Shown here piece after piece: positions 35,864-45,248 of a stretch of DNA of 64,000 nucleotides. The DNA comes from an uncultured Erythrobacter sp. (GTDB taxonomy: Bacteria; Pseudomonadota; Alphaproteobacteria; Sphingomonadales; Sphingomonadaceae), in assembly GCA_947494705.1 (NCBI GenBank), contig CANLVN010000001.1:310001-374000 (forward strand). The letters run 5' to 3'. Numbering within the stretch: the stretch's first letter is position 1; every line of letters starts with the position of its first letter. The translations under genes and the position numbers were made by a program. Below the pieces are notes generated by a model. That model did not search any database. It was not told the origin of the DNA and saw only the letters and a list, made by a program, of their open reading frames with translations.

Positions 35864-37558
35864 TCACTCTTCCCTTTCCAGCATGGCGATTGCCTGCTCC
35901 CGCACTTCGCTGCGCATGAACTTGTGGGTCACGTTCCGGGGCAACTCCGAGAAGAGGAACAACCGTTCCGGAAGCTTGAACTTGGCCAGATCCTGGCCGA
36001 GCAGATAGTCTGTCACGCATTCGAGGGAGACTTCGCGCCCCGGATGCGGCACCGCCCCCAGCCCGATGCGTTCCCCCATCACCGGGTCCGGCAAGGCGAA
36101 CACACAGGCTTCGGCAAGGTCCGGATGGCCACCCAGCAGCTGGTCGATCTCTTCCGGAGAAATGTTCACGCCCCCGCGGATGATGAGATCCTTGCAGCGC
36201 CCGACGAACCGCAGGAACCGACCCGATTGTTCGGTCTGAAACAGGTCTCCGGTCTTGAACCAGCCATCGTCGGTGAAGGCACGCTGGGTCTGCTCGGGGG
36301 ACTTCCAATAGCCTTCGAAGACTGCGGGACCGCGAATATGCAGCTCTCCGGGAACACCGTCTTGCTTGATGGGGTCTCCGCCTTCGGGTGGGACCAGACG
36401 CACTTCCATGATCCGTCTGGGCCGATCACCGAAAAAGGGGATCAGCTCGAGAGAGTGCGGAAAATAGCTCGCCCTTTCGACCGGATCGGGAACGTCGTCG
36501 GGACCGGTGATGAGCGTCATGCCTTCGTTGGACCCGAAAATGTTGATGACCGGCAGATCGAAGCGTTCCTGAAAGCCTCCGACCATGGCCGGGGCCAGCG
36601 GAGCCGAACCCGAACCCAGCGTGCGCAGGCTGGACAGATCGACCTGCGCCAGCAGCGCCTCGTTCTGGAGCAGCATGTTGAGCACCGCCGGCGGCGCGAT
36701 GGTGAAACCGGGGCGTTCGGTCGCGATCTGGGCCAGATAGATCTGCGGATCGAACGGGTGATGCAGCACCATGGTGCCCGCAATCCTCAGCCAGCTCATC
36801 GTGATGCCCCCGATCGAGGCCATGTTGATGAGGGGAAACGGATTGAGCATGACGTCGCCATCTTGGAGGCGCGATGTCGTGTAGGTGCCCGGCGCGATGC
36901 CGACCCAGTGGTTGTGAGTGCGTGGCACACCCTTGGGCACGCCGGTGGTGCCCGACGTCCAGCAGATGGTGAAGACATCGTCGGCGCCCACATCGGTCCG
37001 TCGAAGATGCTCCGCCAGCAATTCGGGATTGGGCGGCGCGGCCGAAAGATCCACCGCATCCACGGGAGCGTCTGGCCCGAAGGTCATCAGCGTCATCCCG
37101 TCCCGCATCACCGACCGCGCAACGCGCAGATGGTCTGCGTGATGCATGCGCGTGCCGCAGACAAAGGCCTTGGGTTCGAGGATGCCGAACATCGTCGCCA
37201 GTTCGTGGCTGCGATATTGCACGGCGACCGGACTGATGATCGCACCAATCGTCGCCACGGCGAAGTAGAGCGAAACGAACTCGCTGATGTTTGGCAACTG
37301 GGCAATGACGATGTCATCCTTGCCGATGCCCGCATCCAGCAACGCCCCTGCCAATCTCTCCACCTCGGCCCGCAGCTCCGCATAGCTGAGCCGGCGTGGC
37401 TCTCCGAACGCGAACTCGCCGCGATTGGGTGCATCGACCAGCGCAAGCCTGTCGGGAAATGCCTGCGCATTGTCGAGGAACAGGTCCGCGAGGGTCTTGT
37501 CGCCCCACCAGCCCTGCTCCCGGTACAGCCTTCTCTTGTCCTCTCCCGCAACAATCAT
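35864..37558 (-). CDS. AMP-dependent acyl-CoA synthetase/ligase
   Basis: FTICWTSGTTGVPKGVPRTHNHW; DGWFKTGDLFQTEQSGRFLRFVGRCKDLIIRGGVNISPEEID. Confidence 0.9.
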   Translation of the reverse strand: MIVAGEDKRRLYREQGWWGDKTLADLFLDNAQAFPDRLALVDAPNRGEFAFGEPRRLSYAELRAEVERLAGALLDAGIGKDDIVIAQLPNISEFVSLYFAVATIGAIISPVAVQYRSHELATMFGILEPKAFVCGTRMHHADHLRVARSVMRDGMTLMTFGPDAPVDAVDLSAAPPNPELLAEHLRRTDVGADDVFTICWTSGTTGVPKGVPRTHNHWVGIAPGTYTTSRLQDGDVMLNPFPLINMASIGGITMSWLRIAGTMVLHHPFDPQIYLAQIATERPGFTIAPPAVLNMLLQNEALLAQVDLSSLRTLGSGSAPLAPAMVGGFQERFDLPVINIFGSNEGMTLITGPDDVPDPVERASYFPHSLELIPFFGDRPRRIMEVRLVPPEGGDPIKQDGVPGELHIRGPAVFEGYWKSPEQTQRAFTDDGWFKTGDLFQTEQSGRFLRFVGRCKDLIIRGGVNISPEEIDQLLGGHPDLAEACVFALPDPVMGERIGLGAVPHPGREVSLECVTDYLLGQDLAKFKLPERLFLFSELPRNVTHKFMRSEVREQAIAMLEREE

Positions 37559-37559
37559 G

Positions 37560-39056
37560 TCAGGCCGCGAGAACCGAATTTACCGGCATGCAGATGTCAT
37601 CGCCATTGGCCCAGGTGGAGTGGGTTCCCGAACAGATCCGTTCAGGCAGGATTATCCGGCACACCGGTCCGGCCTCGATATTCTTTGCATCCAGGAGGAT
37701 GCATTCTGACCTGTCGGCGTTCGTATCGGCCACATAGGAGATGATATAGCCGTCATCTTCTTCGGTTGCGCCGATCCGCGGCACGAAGGGGCTCTCACTA
37801 GCATAACGCCCTTCGCCCAGTTCGTAAGACCAGCTCTCGCCCGTTACCAGATCGTGTTTCACAATGCCCTTGAACAGGAACCAATAGGGTTCGGGAATGG
37901 CGCTATAGGCATAGCGGTATTTCCGCCCGGCGAATTTCTGGTTGATCATGCCGAATTCCAGAATCCGGTCATCGAGCCTTTGCTCAATGGTCTTGCCAGT
38001 CTTGAGGTTGAAGCGCCAGCGGTGGAGTTTGGGCTTCATCAGCCCTTGCGAAAGATAGGCCATCATCCGCTCGAGACCTTCGGGGGCGTCGGGATAGCTC
38101 TTGGGTTGCGGTTCCTCCTGGAAATAGCCGTCGAGAATGATCTCGTCGCCTTCCTCGTAGGCGTTGATCCAATGGAGCGTGTACGTCGGCTCGGCCTCGA
38201 ACCAGCGGATATCCTCCGGCTGGCCATAGCGCGGGATGATCGCGAAGCGGGTCTTCATCTCCGGATGGAACTCGACCGCATGGACATTGCGCTCGAGCAG
38301 TTCCGCGTTCCAGAACAGGGGCATGTCGTTGAGAATGGAGTAGTTCTCGGTAAAGCACATATCGTGCGGCAGCCGCGGACCGGGCAAGGGTATCGGAACG
38401 TAATGCTTCAGCCGGTTGTCCGGCCCGACCACGCCATAATGCATGTAGGGCGCATGCTTCGAATAATTGAAGAACATCAGCTCGCCGGTCGCCTCATCCA
38501 GCTTGGCGTGCGCGGAAATCCCGTCGAGCGGCACCCAGCCCTCGGTCCCGAACTGCTCCATGGTGAAAGGGTCGAGGCGGTATCCTTCGCCACTCTGGTA
38601 GAAGGTCGAGAGGATCTTGCCCGCATGGACCACCACATCGGTCGATGAACTGTCCTTGAGCCATTCCTGCGCGCCCCAGCCGGAGCGGGTGGACTTGTGC
38701 GGTGGCTCCATCAGCCCCGCCCACAGCGATCGGCCTGCCTCCTTCTCCGCCTCGAACCCCTTGGTTCGCACGAAACGACTGCGATAGCTTGCCTTGCCGT
38801 CCTTGAAACTGATCGAATGAATGAAACCATCGCCATCGAATGGATGGTAGCGCCCGATCGGTTCGTGGACCTGGTTCTCGCCGGTGCGGACGTAGACCCC
38901 GTCGATATCCTTGGGGATTTCTCCGATCACCTCGGCATCGCCATCGGCAAAGGTCGCATTCCATTCGTTATAGGTCGGCCGCCAGGCGCCTTTCATGTAA
39001 GGGTGATCGTTCGGCTGGACCGTGCTCTTGATGGTTTCGACGAGTTCAGCAGGCAT
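37560..39056 (-). CDS. Carotenoid oxygenase family protein (carotenoid/stilbene-cleaving-like)
   Basis: Candidate His ligands in DGISAHAKLD, LPHDMCFTE, YTLHWINAYEEGDEIILDG, CSGTHSTW; whole-length similarity to the RPE65/CCO family. Confidence 0.85.
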   Translation of the reverse strand: MPAELVETIKSTVQPNDHPYMKGAWRPTYNEWNATFADGDAEVIGEIPKDIDGVYVRTGENQVHEPIGRYHPFDGDGFIHSISFKDGKASYRSRFVRTKGFEAEKEAGRSLWAGLMEPPHKSTRSGWGAQEWLKDSSSTDVVVHAGKILSTFYQSGEGYRLDPFTMEQFGTEGWVPLDGISAHAKLDEATGELMFFNYSKHAPYMHYGVVGPDNRLKHYVPIPLPGPRLPHDMCFTENYSILNDMPLFWNAELLERNVHAVEFHPEMKTRFAIIPRYGQPEDIRWFEAEPTYTLHWINAYEEGDEIILDGYFQEEPQPKSYPDAPEGLERMMAYLSQGLMKPKLHRWRFNLKTGKTIEQRLDDRILEFGMINQKFAGRKYRYAYSAIPEPYWFLFKGIVKHDLVTGESWSYELGEGRYASESPFVPRIGATEEDDGYIISYVADTNADRSECILLDAKNIEAGPVCRIILPERICSGTHSTWANGDDICMPVNSVLAA

Positions 39057-40014
39057 TTTCTAACTCCTTTACTTTGAAGGGCGGCATCGCAGCCGATGAC
39101 TGGTACTGTCCGGCTAGCCGGTCGATAATGTCGGCCAGCGGTTCGACCGCCGTTACCGCGCCGACGCCCTGCCCTGCCGACCAGACATTTTTCCATGCCT
39201 TGGCATCGTCCTGCGCATTTTTAAAATTCGGCTTCTTGTCCTCGGACATGTTGGCAGGGTCATGCCCGGCCGCGATCAGGCTGGCCCTCAGCCAGTTTGC
39301 AGTGACGCCGGTGATCCCCTTGGACGGGACGATATCCTCCGCCCCTGCGCTGACGACCATCCGCTTGTATTCCTGCGCCGCCATGCTTTCTTCGCACGCG
39401 ATCAGCGAGGTGCCGAGATAAGCTAGGTCGGCGCCCAGCACTTCGGCCGCGCGGATGCCATGCCCGGTCGAGATAGCCCCGCCGAGCACGATCGGCCCAT
39501 CCCAGAACTGGCGCACTTCCTCGACAAAGGCGAAGCCTGCCGTCTGCCCGGTGTGCCCGCCTGCGCCCGATGCGACCAGCACCAGCCCGTCGACCCCCGC
39601 CGCCGCCGCCTTGCGCGCAAAGCCAACCGAATTGACATCGGCAAACACCAGCCCACCATAGCCATGCACCTTCTCGATCACCCGCGTCGGACTGCCAAGC
39701 GCGGTAATCACCAGCGGCGCGCGATAGCGGATGACAAGGTCCAGATCCGCCGCTAGCCGCTCATTCGACGGATGCACCACCAGATTCGCCGCCCAGGCTG
39801 CCGCATCGGCATCATCGCCCAGCGCCCGGGTGATTTCATCCAGCCACTGGTCGAGGATTTGCGATGTCCGCGCATTCGGCGCCGGAAAGGATCCGATCAT
39901 GCCGGCACGTGACGCCTCGATCACCATTTGCGGACCCGAAACGAGGAACATTGGCGCAGCGATGGCGGGAATGCGCAAATTGCGGGCCAATGCAGGCGGC
40001 AGCCTCTCGATCAT
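39046..40014 (-). CDS. NAD(P)H-dependent flavin oxidoreductase (nitronate monooxygenase/2-nitropropane dioxygenase-like)
   Basis: IPAIAAPMFLVSGPQMVIEASRAGMIGSFPAPNART; GLVLVASGAGGHTGQTAGFAFVEEVRQFWDGPIVLGGAISTGHGIRAAEVLGADLAYLGTS. Confidence 0.85.
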   Translation of the reverse strand: MIERLPPALARNLRIPAIAAPMFLVSGPQMVIEASRAGMIGSFPAPNARTSQILDQWLDEITRALGDDADAAAWAANLVVHPSNERLAADLDLVIRYRAPLVITALGSPTRVIEKVHGYGGLVFADVNSVGFARKAAAAGVDGLVLVASGAGGHTGQTAGFAFVEEVRQFWDGPIVLGGAISTGHGIRAAEVLGADLAYLGTSLIACEESMAAQEYKRMVVSAGAEDIVPSKGITGVTANWLRASLIAAGHDPANMSEDKKPNFKNAQDDAKAWKNVWSAGQGVGAVTAVEPLADIIDRLAGQYQSSAAMPPFKVKELENAC

Positions 40015-40148
40015 CCTCTTCCCCCGGTGCGCCAATGCGATTGCAGTTGCGTAGTCATACTAACTTGTTTAATCATACTCCCGCGCCTGACGCAAGAGCC
40101 GCTCCTTGGGAAATGGGCTTAACGGATGGCAAGATGGGGAGGATAACG

Positions 40149-42476
40149 ATGAATTCATTCGCAAAAATTTTACTCGCTGGCACCATATTGGCTGGCCCTG
40201 CACCGCTGTTCGCACAGGACGTCAGCGCCGACGGCAGCGGTAACGAGGCGACCGATTCTTTGCCCGATAGCGGCGCTCTCGACGTGATCGTGGTGACAGC
40301 ACAGAAGCGCGAGCAAGGTCTGTCCGACGTACCGATCTCGATCTCCGCCGTCTCCGGCGAGACGATCGAATCCTACGGACAATCCAATCTCGAGGCGGTC
40401 TCTTCGTCGATCCCGAACCTCAAGATCACCCAGACGGCGATTGCCAACCGTATTGCCATTCGCGGCATCGCATCGGGCGACAATAAGGGCTTCGAGCAGT
40501 CGGTAGCGATGTTCGTTGACGGGGTCTATTACGGGCGCGACCAGCTCAGCCGAATGCCGTTGGTAGACCTGCAACGGATCGAGGTTCTGCGCGGGCCGCA
40601 GCCGACTCTGTTTGGCAAGAATGCTATTGCCGGCGCAGTGAATGTCGTGAGTCGTCGGCCGACGAGCGACTTCGAAGGCTCCCTCAGCGCGAGCTACGAA
40701 TTCGAGCACGAGGAAGCGCGAGTAACGGGCGTAGTCTCTGGCCCGATCTCGGAAAGCGTCGGGGCGCGCGTCGTGGGCTACTACCGCCACATGGACGGTT
40801 ACTTCTATAACACGCGGCAGGAACGCAACGAGCCCAATGTCCGCGAAGCTTTCATGCGCGGCATTCTGGCGTTCGAAGGCAATAGCCCGCTTTCTGCGGA
40901 CCTGAAGCTGGAATACGCGGACTTCAAGACCAAGGGCCAACCGCGCGAAGCTTTTGGCCCGGTCGGGACCTACAGTGCGATCTTTGCCGGTCCGCTGTTT
41001 GTCGAAACCGACGAGGACTATGTCCGTGCCGACGGTGGATATGAAAGCCGCAACAAGATCTTCAACGCCGTTCTCAACGCAAATTTGGAACTGGGCGATC
41101 ACACGCTCACATCGGTCACGGGCTATCTCGACTACGATGTCGAGGAAACGATCGACGTCGACTTCACCAATCTCCCGCTGCTCGACGGGACGCAGCAATC
41201 GGAAGATTACCGCCAGATTTCGCAGGAACTGCGCATTACCTCACCCGGCGATGCGGCGTTCAACTACATCGCGGGGGTCTATTACCAGAACACAAAGCTG
41301 GGCGTGACCGATCACGTCCAGTTCAACCCGTTCTTCTTCGCCACTCCTTTCCGGGCGCTGGGAGACACCGCGAACGACCGGATCTATTCGCAGAAGTCCG
41401 ACCTGATTTCTGTCTTCGCGCAAGGTGAGATCTCTCTCACCGATGCCCTGCGCGTCACGCTGGGCGCACGGTTCAACCACGAAAGCAAGTCCGGCAGCCG
41501 ATCACTCGAGGTCAATCGCGGGCCGCTGAGTCTTGCAGCCGTGCCAGCGATCGTCGATCCGGTCGTGATCGGCACATTCCGTGCGCTCAATATCGAAGCG
41601 CACAATATCTCGGGCAAGCTGAGCGAGAATTCGTTCAACCCGATGGCGAACATCCAGTATGACATCAGCGACGATCTGCTGCTCTATGCCTCCTTCGCCC
41701 GCGGCTCGAAGGCCGGGGGCTTCGACGTTCGCGGCAATTCGCTGCCCAGCTCGACTACTGTCAGGACACCCGGCGCGTTCGAGTTCGGGGATGAGCGGGC
41801 GGACAATTTCGAAGTCGGCCTGAAATACCAGACCCGCGACCTGGCCATCAACGTTTCTGCCTATCGCACCAAATACACCAATCTGCAGACCAATGTGTTC
41901 GACGACGTGCTGAACTTCAACGTCAAGAACGCTTCGGGTGCCAAGACGCACGGCGTGGAAGCCGACATGCGCTGGGCGGTGGACGATCACTTCACCCTGA
42001 GCGGGGCGATCGCCTATCTCGATTTCGAGTTCACCGATTTCCCGCTCGGCCAGTGCTATTTCCAGCAGGTTCCCGACAATGGAACCTTCTGCAGCTACAG
42101 CGGCAAGCGCAACGCCCTCACGCCCGAGTGGTCGGGCAACCTCAACGGCGATTTCAGCCATGAGATCGGAGTTAACATGAAGTTCGGCGTGAACCTCAAT
42201 GCCGACTTCTCCAGCAGTTATATCGCTGCAGCCAATCTCGATCCGAGAACGCGGCAGAGTGGCTATGTCAAAATGGGCGCGCGCATCTCGCTCGGCCATG
42301 TCGATGACAACTGGACCGTCGCGCTGGTCGGTCGCAATCTGACCAATGAACGCATTATGCAGACCGCAGGCGCGCTTCCGCTGGCGACCACCTTTACCGG
42401 TGGCACAGGAATTGCCTACAATGCGATCTATGACCGACCGCGCAACATTGCCCTCCAGTTCGACGTGAAGTTCTAG
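40149..42476 (+). CDS. TonB-dependent receptor
   Basis: Signal peptide; DVIVVTAQKREQGLSDVPISISAVSGETIE; VDLQRIEVLRGPQPTLFGKNAIAGAVNVVSRRP; C-terminal RPRNIALQFDVKF. Confidence 0.92.
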   Translation: MNSFAKILLAGTILAGPAPLFAQDVSADGSGNEATDSLPDSGALDVIVVTAQKREQGLSDVPISISAVSGETIESYGQSNLEAVSSSIPNLKITQTAIANRIAIRGIASGDNKGFEQSVAMFVDGVYYGRDQLSRMPLVDLQRIEVLRGPQPTLFGKNAIAGAVNVVSRRPTSDFEGSLSASYEFEHEEARVTGVVSGPISESVGARVVGYYRHMDGYFYNTRQERNEPNVREAFMRGILAFEGNSPLSADLKLEYADFKTKGQPREAFGPVGTYSAIFAGPLFVETDEDYVRADGGYESRNKIFNAVLNANLELGDHTLTSVTGYLDYDVEETIDVDFTNLPLLDGTQQSEDYRQISQELRITSPGDAAFNYIAGVYYQNTKLGVTDHVQFNPFFFATPFRALGDTANDRIYSQKSDLISVFAQGEISLTDALRVTLGARFNHESKSGSRSLEVNRGPLSLAAVPAIVDPVVIGTFRALNIEAHNISGKLSENSFNPMANIQYDISDDLLLYASFARGSKAGGFDVRGNSLPSSTTVRTPGAFEFGDERADNFEVGLKYQTRDLAINVSAYRTKYTNLQTNVFDDVLNFNVKNASGAKTHGVEADMRWAVDDHFTLSGAIAYLDFEFTDFPLGQCYFQQVPDNGTFCSYSGKRNALTPEWSGNLNGDFSHEIGVNMKFGVNLNADFSSSYIAAANLDPRTRQSGYVKMGARISLGHVDDNWTVALVGRNLTNERIMQTAGALPLATTFTGGTGIAYNAIYDRPRNIALQFDVKF

Positions 42477-42480
42477 GGCC

Positions 42481-43800
42481 ATGCGATCGACTGCATCCAG
42501 GGTGCTGGCCGGCCTCCTGCTCGCTTTTGGCACACAGCTTGAGGCGCAGGAACCACCGGCCAGTCCGCAGGACAGCGATCCGGAACTACTGGGCTGGATG
42601 GAAGGCGCACCGCCGCCTTCCGACCGGCTGGTGCGGCACGGTGATGGGAGTTTCTACCGGTTCCCGCGCACCCGCTGGGCGTTTTCCAACATGCGCGCCC
42701 TGTTCCCGACCGCCAATATCTGGCGAGGTCCAGCTGCGCCGAGCGAGCTCCCGCTCAGCTTGCGGGACGATCTCGATGCGGTCACCTTCCTCCCTCTCGG
42801 CAGCGACCGGCCGATGCGGTGGGACGAGGCGCTTTCGGCCAGCTATGCTGATGCGGTTATCGTGCTGCATCGCGGCGCGATCGTCTATGAACGCTATTTC
42901 GGGGTCACGCGCGAGAACACCCCGCATATGTCGTTCTCGATGACCAAATCCTACTATGGCACGCTTGCAGCGATGCTGGTGGAAGACGGTACGTTGGACG
43001 AGACGGCGACGGTGGCGAGCTATATTCCCGAACTGGCGCAGAGCGGATTCGGCGATGCGACGATACGCCAGGTGCTCGATATGACGACCGGCATCCTTTA
43101 TTCGGAAGATTACACCGATCCCAAAGCCGATGTCTTTGCATTCGCGCTGGCCGGCGAGATATTCCCGCGCCCGGCTGGGTACGCCGGCCCGGATGGGTTC
43201 TATGCCTACCTTCCGACCTTAAACAAGGAGCACGAGCACGGGGGACAATTCACTTACAAATCGGTCAACACCGAGGTACTCGGCTGGCTGATTGCGCGGG
43301 CCACCGGCCGCAATCCGATTGATGTCCTGCAGGAGCGGATCTGGGGTAAGCTCGGCGCGCAGGAAGACGCCTACATATTGGTCGATTCGCACGGGACCGG
43401 CTGGGCGGCAGGCGGCCTCAGTGCAACCTTGCGCGACCATGCCCGCTTCGGCGAGATGATGCGGTTGGGGGGCAATTTCAACGGACAGCAGATCGTCCCA
43501 CAATCGATCATTGATGGGATCCGAGCAGGCGCTAGCAAGGCCGATTTCGCCAAGGCAGGGTACAAGACGTTACCCGGCTGGAGCTATCGCGGCCAATGGT
43601 GGGTGAGCCACAACCGCAACGGGGCGTTCGCGGCGCGCGGCGTCCACGGACAGACAATCTATATCGACCCTGCGGCGGAGATGGTGATCGTCCGGCTCGC
43701 TTCGCATCCCTATGCCGCCAATGCTAATATCGATCCGGTCAGCCTACCCGCCTATCAGGCGATAGCGGATCACCTCTCCAGCTCACGGCACGCCCACTGA
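42481..43800 (+). CDS. Serine hydrolase (class C beta-lactamase-like fold)
   Basis: TPHMSFSMTKSYYGTLAAMLVEDGTLDETATVASYIPELAQSG (SxxK), YKSVNTEVLGWL. Confidence 0.85.
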   Translation: MRSTASRVLAGLLLAFGTQLEAQEPPASPQDSDPELLGWMEGAPPPSDRLVRHGDGSFYRFPRTRWAFSNMRALFPTANIWRGPAAPSELPLSLRDDLDAVTFLPLGSDRPMRWDEALSASYADAVIVLHRGAIVYERYFGVTRENTPHMSFSMTKSYYGTLAAMLVEDGTLDETATVASYIPELAQSGFGDATIRQVLDMTTGILYSEDYTDPKADVFAFALAGEIFPRPAGYAGPDGFYAYLPTLNKEHEHGGQFTYKSVNTEVLGWLIARATGRNPIDVLQERIWGKLGAQEDAYILVDSHGTGWAAGGLSATLRDHARFGEMMRLGGNFNGQQIVPQSIIDGIRAGASKADFAKAGYKTLPGWSYRGQWWVSHNRNGAFAARGVHGQTIYIDPAAEMVIVRLASHPYAANANIDPVSLPAYQAIADHLSSSRHAH

Positions 43801-43807
43801 ATTAAGC

Positions 43808-44728
43808 ATGAAACCTGAAACGATCAGAGCCTGCTCTATCTGGCGCGCGCTGGAAGTGGTCGGCGACATCCCCGTGCTGCTGATAATGGAGCGAGCATTT
43901 CTGGGCACAAATAACTTCGCCGGCTTTGTCGAAGAAACCGGCGTCCCGCGCTCGGTGGTGAGTGATCGGCTGAAGCGCCTCGTGGCCGAGAATTGCCTGG
44001 TAAAGAAACCGGATCCGGGGCAGCGTAACAGCCGCTATCGGTTGACGCAGAAGGGCCGTGACCTATTCCCCGCAGCTCTGGCCATGCTCGGCTGGCAGCA
44101 CCGCTGGGAATTTGGCAGGCGCGGATATGCTGTGCAGCTCTTTCACTCCGGCTGCGGCTCGGTCGTCGAGCCGCGTGCCAGTTGCCTCAGCTGTGCGGCG
44201 GAAATCGACCCGCGCGAGGTCGTATGGGAGCCGGGACCGGGCCTTGTGCAGGTCGTACCGTATTACAGCGGGCGACGGCGCCCATCAAAGCCAGTTGCTT
44301 CTCGGCGCGGTAAAGCGGCGTTGGTCGATACCGTGATCGAGCTTTTCGGCGATCGTTGGTCGACCTTGATTGTCAGGGCTATGTTCTCGGGAATTCACAG
44401 GTTTGATCAGATCCAGCAGGATACGCTGATGGCACCCAATATCCTCTCCGGTCGGATCGCAAAACTAATCGAGTCCGGTATTCTGAAGGCGCAGCAGTAT
44501 CAGGAAAATCCACCCAGATACGAATATCGGCTGACGGCGAAGGGGCGCGATCTCTATCCAGTGATTCTGGCGCTTTTGCAGTGGGGTGATCGCTACTATT
44601 CTGACAAGAAGGGGCCACCCTTGCTCCTGTCACACAAGCCCTGCGGCAATTCGCTGGAACTGGTCATGGCCTGCGATCATTGCGGGGGCAGACTCGACCT
44701 AAGCGAGGTGTCATATCGCACCGCCTGA
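43808..44728 (+). CDS. Tandem HxlR-type winged-helix regulator with Cys-rich segments
   Basis: Two HxlR-like units: RALEVVGDIPVLLIMERAFLGTNNFAGFVEETGVPRSVVSDRLKRLVAENCLVK and TVIELFGDRWSTLIVRAMFSGIHRFDQIQQDTLMAPNILSGRIAKLIESGILK. Confidence 0.85.
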   Translation: MKPETIRACSIWRALEVVGDIPVLLIMERAFLGTNNFAGFVEETGVPRSVVSDRLKRLVAENCLVKKPDPGQRNSRYRLTQKGRDLFPAALAMLGWQHRWEFGRRGYAVQLFHSGCGSVVEPRASCLSCAAEIDPREVVWEPGPGLVQVVPYYSGRRRPSKPVASRRGKAALVDTVIELFGDRWSTLIVRAMFSGIHRFDQIQQDTLMAPNILSGRIAKLIESGILKAQQYQENPPRYEYRLTAKGRDLYPVILALLQWGDRYYSDKKGPPLLLSHKPCGNSLELVMACDHCGGRLDLSEVSYRTA

Positions 44729-44982
44729 ATTGTGCTTGGTTCGCCCGCAGAAATGCAGCGTCGCCCCTTCACCTGCTACAACCCGGCCACTTCTGCGCGA
44801 TTCCTCAGGCAAGACTCGAACTCACGCTAGAAATCGGAACCTTTGCGACGCATCCCTTTAAGGAAGGGCGGGAACAAGCCGATGCGCTAGAGTGACAATT
44901 CGGTTGTGAGCCGGAGCTCGCAGCTGGGGGTATCGTCTAATTCTGTGCTGCTTGAAAATACCCCCACAAAGGCTCCGGCTTC

Positions 44983-45105
44983 AAGCGAACACATACGCAC
45001 GCATACGGCTCGAAGCGGACTGGCGTGGTAGCACATCTGTTATTGAAATCAGTAATTTGAGCCGAAAATCCGGACGCATACGGACACAAGCGAACCCATG
45101 CGGAC
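44983..45105. repeat. Short direct repeats next to tRNA remnant (possible integrase arm-type sites)
   Basis: AAGCGAACACATACGCAC (44983-45000) vs AAGCGAACCCATGCGGAC (45088-45105); ACGCATACGG at 44999-45008 and 45074-45083. Confidence 0.5.
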
Positions 45106-45114
45106 GCTATTTCC

Positions 45115-45162
45115 TGGTAACAGAGGAGGGACTCGAACACCCGACACGCGGATTATGATTCC
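45115..45162 (-). other. 3' fragment of a CAT-anticodon tRNA (att-site-like remnant)
   Basis: Reverse strand GGAATCATAATCCGCGTGTCGGGTGTTCGAGTCCCTCCTCTGTTACCA: anticodon loop ATCATAA, T-loop TTCGAGT, encoded ACCA; no matching 5' half to the right. Confidence 0.65.
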
Positions 45163-45248
45163 AAAGTGAACGGGTGTCCGTCGTCAGAACATTTTGCACA
45201 ACTCGCGGTGTAGGTCAGCGGAGCGTGGGCTTCGTCTTGGATTGATAT

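Noticed and set aside
35699-37744. 681-aa plus-strand ORF opposite the thiolase and CoA ligase
   Set aside because: Spans gene boundaries of recognised minus-strand genes; shadow ORF.
41502-42533. 343-aa minus-strand ORF opposite the TonB receptor
   Set aside because: Antisense to a well-supported receptor C-terminus.
30669-45162. Intact prophage
   Set aside because: Only a degraded integrase is present; no capsid, tail, terminase or lysis genes.
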